Both the position numbers and the translations under genes were made by a program. Positions 13,660 through 13,704 of a stretch of 13,704 nt of DNA are shown here, piece after piece. The first letter of the stretch is position 1. Each line of letters starts with the position of its first letter. The notes beneath the pieces were generated by a model. That model did no database searches. It was given only the letters and a program-made list of their open reading frames with translations, and was not told the origin of the DNA. The DNA is from an uncultured Bacilli bacterium (GTDB taxonomy: Bacteria; Bacillota_I; Bacilli_A; RF39; UBA660): assembly GCA_947628445.1 (NCBI GenBank), contig CANQZX010000027.1, positions 1 through 13,704 on the forward strand, written 5' to 3'.

Positions 13660-13680
13660 AAGTAAAACAAAGTTTTACTT
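13660..13680. repeat. Perfect 9-bp palindrome upstream of rarA
   Basis: AAGTAAAAC (13660-13668) and GTTTTACTT (13672-13680) are separated by AAA. It adjoins the -35 box of the rarA promoter, so it could be an operator. It could also be a weak terminator for a gene beyond the window edge. Confidence 0.6.
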
Positions 13681-13704
13681 CACAAAAAAGTACAAAGCAT
13701 GTAG

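Overview
The window is AT-rich, bacterial chromosomal DNA with tightly packed genes. It uses ATG starts with clear Shine-Dalgarno sequences, promoters with TGn-extended -10 boxes, and intrinsic terminators. The gene content (hisS, a class II aminoacyl-tRNA synthetase, tcdA, 6S RNA and rarA in one neighbourhood) resembles the hisS-aspS-yrvM-bsrA-yrvN region of Bacillus. The GatA variant and low GC suggest a deep-branching Bacilli or Mollicutes-related lineage. TGA is used as a stop (gatA, rarA) and Trp is TGG, so this is the standard bacterial code and not the Mycoplasma/Spiroplasma code. The lineage is my inference; no 16S gene is present.

Layout. (1) 102-2740: hisS and asnS, a two-gene synthetase unit with a promoter at the left edge. 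(2) 2748-6052: gatC-gatA-gatB, overlapping genes for the tRNA-dependent amidotransferase, with their own candidate promoter, a terminator-like hairpin in the leader and a terminator overlapping the last codons of gatB. Because AsnRS is present, the amidotransferase most likely serves Gln-tRNA(Gln). (3) 6066-9216: a three-gene unit of two single-pass membrane proteins that I do not recognise, followed by a HerA/DUF87-type hexameric ATPase, with its own promoter and terminator. This is the best candidate for an undescribed system. (4) 9286-10161: a membrane-anchored protein with a lysozyme-like (glucosaminidase/transglycosylase type) C-terminal domain. (5) 10164-10379: 6S RNA with promoter, long closing stem and terminator. 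(6) 10399-11064: tcdA. (7) 11065-11441: a gene-poor gap between convergent genes, framed by a 37-bp inverted repeat with one mismatch. It contains an (ATT)8 tract, a 10-bp stem-loop and a strong terminator. (8) 13612-11442 on the minus strand: rarA-gpsA, overlapping by ATGA, with a promoter and a perfect palindrome upstream of rarA.

Most genes are housekeeping: tRNA charging (hisS, asnS, gatCAB), tRNA modification (tcdA), global transcription control (6S RNA), replication-fork maintenance (rarA) and phospholipid precursor synthesis (gpsA). The accessory interest lies in the HerA-like operon and in the inverted-repeat gap at 11064-11450.
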